This document shows positions 59,824 to 64,000 of a stretch of 64,000 nt of DNA, piece by piece. Location: assembly GCF_016808095.1 (NCBI RefSeq), contig NC_068975.1:28509501-28573500 (forward strand), given 5' to 3'. The stretch comes from Vigna angularis (taxonomy: Eukaryota > Streptophyta > Magnoliopsida > Fabales > Fabaceae). Each line of letters starts with the position of its first letter. Position 1 is the stretch's first letter. A model generated the notes under the pieces. It was not told where the DNA came from. It did not search any database and saw only the letters and a list, made by a program, of their open reading frames with translations. Made by a program: the position numbers and the translations under genes.

Positions 59824-61600
59824 CTAAACCCCGATAAAGCTTTAAATATCCTCACTTTCTTTTGGAAGTATAACCCTTCTTAACTAAAACATATTTTTTT
59901 GACAAAACCCTTGCACAGTCTTAAACCCTAAACATTCTAAACAGACTACAGTGAGAGTTAATTATTAATGTAATATAAAAATATTCAAACATTTTATTTT
60001 CTCTTTTTTTCTATACTTGTTTTTCTATGTTGTATAAAAAAATGTACAAGATTATGGTGAATGTATAATTTCTTAAATGATTGTTTAGGCGTAACTTTTT
60101 TATTTTCTCTTTGGAGGAAGAAATACTTTTTTTCGTTTTGTCTGCTGAGTTTTTTTTCTTATCTCTGTACAAGTATTTTGAAAACAAAAAGAAAGAAAAA
60201 AAACTGATTTATTGAAATCGAACAGAAAATTACTTCATATCTTCGTACGGTGACTTAAGAAAATAACATATAATTAACCTTCATCTTGTTGTATATGGTC
60301 AATTTTAAAATATATATATATATATATAGGATTTTTAGGTTAATTAATAAATATTGATATTTTAATAATTTAAGCAAATGAGGATAAAGATAAAAATAAG
60401 TATTAAGACATATACAAAGACACAAATAAGACGAATAGATATTCATAATTTTACCAACATATTGATATTTGTCATTTTTTTAATAAATTTTCATTACATA
60501 TACAATAATAATCGTGTGACATAATGAAAGAAGAACCATTAATTCTTTGAAATATGTTAATTGACAAGTGTAGTTTGTAATTCTTTAGGATTTTTTTCGT
60601 GTAACTTAGGGGTTTTTTTAGAGGAGTTGTTAGAGTTATATGTTATTTGATGAGCATTTGATATTATACATCACAAAAGGAACAATTTATCGGTTTATAA
60701 TCTTGTAAATAATGTTGAGGTCGTCTTTAATGTTTCTTTCCGCATCCTCACATAAAGAAATTTTCATTTTGATTTTTTTATTGTGTAATATGAAAGTTGA
60801 AAATAGTTTTTAAATTATGTAATTCGAAAAAATAATTAAATTTTACAATTTTAAATTAAAATTGGATTTTAGATTGTAAGTCAAAAGTAACTTTTATAAT
60901 CTAAAAGTCAATAATGGTTAAAAAATAGTTATATATTATACGATCAATAAATTAGTTGACTTTCAAATTAAATTATTCCGAACATATTTTTAGGTTCTAA
61001 GTTACAAAATCCGAAAAATTTTATTAAAAATATAATTTTCAGGTTTTCACTTTTGCTTTCGGATTGTGCCACAAGTTTTTTTTTTTAAGAAAAAAAATAC
61101 TTTCAAATTACAGAAGTGGGGATTTTATATATATGGGCGGTAGGAAAAAAATAGGTGGAGGTGCAGAAAGAAATACCATGTTTTGAGCCTGTTGTACTGG
61201 AGGCTTTCAGCATAGGTCCAGTTATATTACTTGAATCCCTTCATAGTTTTAGGCCGAAATTAAAGAAATGGGGTTGGTGAATAAACAAAGGGTGTTGCTC
61301 CCTCCACCACCACCTTATACTTCCTCCACCTCCTCACATTATTTTAAATACAATTATATCCTTAAGTTAAAAAGATTTTTACTTTTATCCTATTTTAAAT
61401 AATTTGAAACCCTAATTTTACTTTCCCAGCACCCACCCACGGAACTCTCTTTCCCTTTTCCCATTTTCGTTTCACCTCCCGTACTTCCATTCTTTTTTCT
61501 TTCCAGTTTTTTTTTTGGTTTGAAAGCTTCCATTGTCGTGGTGTGAAGGAGCGTCGCCGCCGTGGTGTGGAGGAACATCGAGGAACGTCCAGAGCATCAA
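59824..61600. other. Promoter side of the FIP1 gene and AT-rich spacer
   Basis: The first few hundred bases upstream of 59799 should hold the FIP1 promoter, but no TATA box is obvious. A (TA)n run lies at about 60309-60327. Small minus-strand ORFs at 61390-61607 encode Lys/Arg-rich peptides with no recognised domain. Confidence 0.45.
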
Positions 61601-61604
61601 CCAG

Positions 61605-61905
61605 CATGAGGAAGTATACATCAACGGAGGTCCTTCAACGGATGTCCCCTAATAAAACAAACTCTAAAATAAAAAACGTAACCTTTAAACACGGGAGGTG
61701 ACATCTTCAATAGATGTCAACATCCGTTTAAGCTAAAACGGATGTCGACATCCGTTTTTCCTTAAACGGATGTCGACATTCGTTTTTCCTTAAATGGATG
61801 TTGACATCCGTTGAAGGATGTTGACGTCCGTTGAAGGATGTTGACGTCCGTTGAAGGATGTCACCTCCGTTTAAAGGTTACGTTTTTTATTTTAGGGTTT
61901 TATTT
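61605..61905. repeat. Foldback element built from repeats of a palindromic motif
   Basis: The outer arms (61652-61700 and about 61860-61905) are inverted copies sharing CTAAAATAAAAAACGTAACC and TTTAAA plus GGAGGTGACATC. Between them lie tandem copies of the palindrome ACGGATGTCGACATCCGT and one-base variants, spaced 24-30 bp; extra half copies extend to 61605. The whole could form a long hairpin. No ORF. Confidence 0.8.
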
Positions 61906-61917
61906 CAAGGTTTATTC

Positions 61918-61970
61918 GACGCACTGCACCATTCCACGCACTGCACCATTCCACGCACTGCACCACGAGA
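61918..61970. repeat. 17-bp tandem repeat, three copies
   Basis: CGCACTGCACCATTCCA repeats twice perfectly, followed by a partial third copy, directly next to the foldback element. Confidence 0.85.
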
Positions 61971-63080
61971 GGGAGACTGCTTGATAATTCTTTCCACCAC
62001 CACCAATCTTTGCAACTTGTAGTATCTCACAACAACGAAAGAAAGAGAGGAAGAAATATAATGTTAAAATGAAAGAAAAATATTTTACTCATGTACGAGA
62101 CTAGAATAGGTTATTAATGAAATAGGTTGTGAATGGGTAAAATTAAAAAATAATAAGCCTAAAAATAAAATTTTACTCCATTGTTGCTTCCTTTATTCCA
62201 TTAAATTTCTTCCTGTATCCCATCATTCCGGATTTTAGTTTCCACAATACATTAAATCAATTCCAGAATTTTTTTTCAGAAGACAATCATCCCATTCCTA
62301 TTGGAAAACTTTTCCAGGAAACTTTCGATGGGATGCAGAGAGAAAATTGATCCATGTTGGTTCTTTAGTTGGTCAAGGATATTCTTGCTTCTTCTTGGCC
62401 CTTTACCCATACTTGGAGAGCAACACTCAGACATTCATGAAATTTGCATAGTTGGTGTCACATTGTATGACAAATGTACTGGTGTTTTTTTTTGTGCTAG
62501 TTGAGACTCCTCAAGCCTTCTTTTTTTCTATCAACGGGGAAACATTTTTGGTAGAGAAAAACTAGATCACATCATTTTTCAAATTTTTTTATGCTTTTGT
62601 TATATAAAATAGTAATATATGTTAGTAAATACTGTGGAAATTTCACTTAAATTAAAAATAAAAATTAATTTACAATATATAAATGAAATAATTTTTATTT
62701 TATTAGATGATTTTGAGAGAGTAAATTAAATTTAAATTTACTTTTTATTACTATTATACTTAATTTTTTAAAATTTGTTACGTCAAATATAACACTTGTC
62801 ATTAGATTGTTTTACTAATTAAATATCATGATTCATAAGTTAGTTTTTTATTTTCATATTTAATACATTGTTTTTATGTTTGATTTGTGATTCTTAAGGT
62901 GTTGGAAAATATCTTTAGAATCTAGACTTGAAACTAAACATCTAATGAATGCTTGTATCTATGAATAGAACTTAATTCATTAATAATCTTAGACTCTTGA
63001 AATTAATGCATGATTTCACTTGTTGAAGATTTAAGAGATTGAAACCTAATGTGTGACCATAGGCTAAAAGACTTTAAGAA
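61971..63080. other. AT-rich spacer
   Basis: No gene or clear repeat found. A small plus-strand ORF (62301-62504) has no recognisable domain. Confidence 0.45.
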
Positions 63081-63082
63081 TA

Positions 63083-63715
63083 GAATTTGAATATGTTAGT
63101 GAGTTGATTTTGACTTGAATATGGAATTAAGATATTTGTGAATGCATGAGAATAAAATATAACAAATCTAATTTTGACAATTATAAATAATCTATGTTAA
63201 AATTCTTGTTGCATACAAATTGTTTGATGAAAAGAGTTTCCGTTGTGTTTTTGTGAACTTTGTGGTCAATTGAGTTATTTGGTGCAAGAATTATTGAGTG
63301 TTACACAAATTTATTGGAAGAAAACAATGTTTATCACTTGTTATGTGTGATCGATGCACTTGTCATTTAGTTGGTTTTGTACTAACACAAAGTCACTACA
63401 AATAGGATTTGAGTAATCATATGAGTTGATTTTGACTTGAAATTGGAATTGAGATATTTGTGAATACATGAGAATGAAGTAGATGAAATCTAATTTTGAC
63501 AATTGTAAATACTTTAAATTAAAATTTTTGTTTCACATTAACTATTTAATAAAAACTCAGAGTTTTCGTGCTTTGTTATCTTTGTGTCTAATTAAGTTGT
63601 GAATTGCAAGAGTTGCCGAGTGTTGCACAAATTCTTTGAGAGAGAATGATGTTTATCACATCTTACATTTAACAAGTACACTTATCGTATTGTTGGTTTT
63701 ACGTTAATAGTAAGA
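63083..63715. repeat. Tandem pair of about 320-bp repeats
   Basis: Two diverged copies start near 63086 and 63406. Shared words in order: GAGTTGATTTTGACTTGAA, GATATTTGTGAAT, CATGAGAAT, AAATCTAATTTTGACAATT, GAGTGTT / GAGTGTTGCACAAATT and TGTTTATCAC, ending in TTGGTTTT. The unit length is in the range of plant satellite monomers, but only two copies are seen. Confidence 0.7.
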
Positions 63716-63960
63716 AGTAAGAGGAAGAGGAAGAGACAGAGATAAAGGTAATCATGCACTCACGAAAGTGGCACAATATAGCAGCGGGGAATAATGATAG
63801 TGGAGGCCACAGTGGTAGTGATATAGGATGTAAAGAATGAGGAAGAAAAAAATGATAGGAAAAAAAAGGAAGAAGAGAAGGAGATGATGAAAAAGAAAGA
63901 AAAGAAGGAATAAGTAGTAATAAGTAGTGACAAGATGGAATCAAACCAAAGGAGAAGAGG
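63711..63960 (+). other. Purine-rich (GA) tract at the window end
   Basis: Long runs of G and A (for example GAAAAAGAAAGAAAAGAAGG) on the plus strand. A small Ser/Phe-rich minus-strand ORF (63699-63944) is a by-product. The tract follows the tandem repeat directly. Confidence 0.6.
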
Positions 63961-64000
63961 AGAATTAGATCACAATATTTAATAATAGATTTTACCTAAA

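Overview
This is nuclear DNA from a flowering plant, most likely a papilionoid legume of the Vigna/Phaseolus type. The evidence is intron-bearing plant genes with GT/AG junctions, very AT-rich spacers, long (TA)n runs and many plant transposon families. The legume placement is inference from the look of the repeats and the divergence of the gene families. No prokaryotic, organellar or viral gene organisation is seen.

Genes. (1) 9.1-10.2 kb, minus: a secreted single-exon pectin methylesterase/invertase inhibitor-domain protein with an unusual acidic Pro/Ser/Asp/Glu repeat between signal peptide and inhibitor domain. (2) 15.1-16.1 kb, minus: a four-exon universal stress protein (159 aa). (3) 19.0-26.3 kb, plus: all 14 exons of an ALDH22A1-type aldehyde dehydrogenase, broken by four 1-bp frameshifts and a lost splice donor, with a hAT-like element in intron 10; I call it a pseudogene. 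(4) 40.6-42.9 kb, plus: a three-exon HOOKLESS1-like N-acetyltransferase. (5) 51.3 kb, plus: a tRNA-Thr(UGU). (6) 53.3-59.8 kb, minus: a nine-exon FIP1-type polyadenylation factor (about 1092 aa, FIPS3-like). FIPS3 and ALDH22A1 are also near neighbours in Arabidopsis (At3g66652 and At3g66658, from memory), so the region looks syntenic.

Mobile DNA fills most of the rest. 0-4.3 kb holds a 48-bp-type minisatellite followed by a CACTA-like element that carries exons of an unrelated host-like gene. 6.4-8.5 kb and 11.0-13.5 kb hold two oppositely oriented LTRs of one family; the second is a solo LTR with a perfect 5-bp target duplication, and each has its own internal tandem array. 17.0-17.6 kb is a decayed Ty1/copia polymerase. 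32.5-38.4 kb is a complete, very young non-autonomous LTR retrotransposon (LARD-like): two apparently identical 1514-bp LTRs, tRNA-Asp primer site, polypurine tract and 5-bp target duplication, but no gag-pol. 44.4-44.7 kb is a foldback MITE. 48.8-50.8 kb is a MULE remnant in which a mudrA-like transposase end converges on a small GRF zinc-finger gene. 61.6-61.9 kb is a foldback built from copies of a palindromic motif. 63.1-63.7 kb is a tandem pair of about 320 bp, and the window ends in a polypurine stretch.

The single-copy genes are unrelated in function and each is transcribed alone. The strongest leads are the gene-carrying CACTA element, the intact young LARD with its GC-rich palindromes, the convergent transposase/GRF-finger pair, the PMEI with a repetitive acidic extension, and the decayed ALDH22A1 copy.
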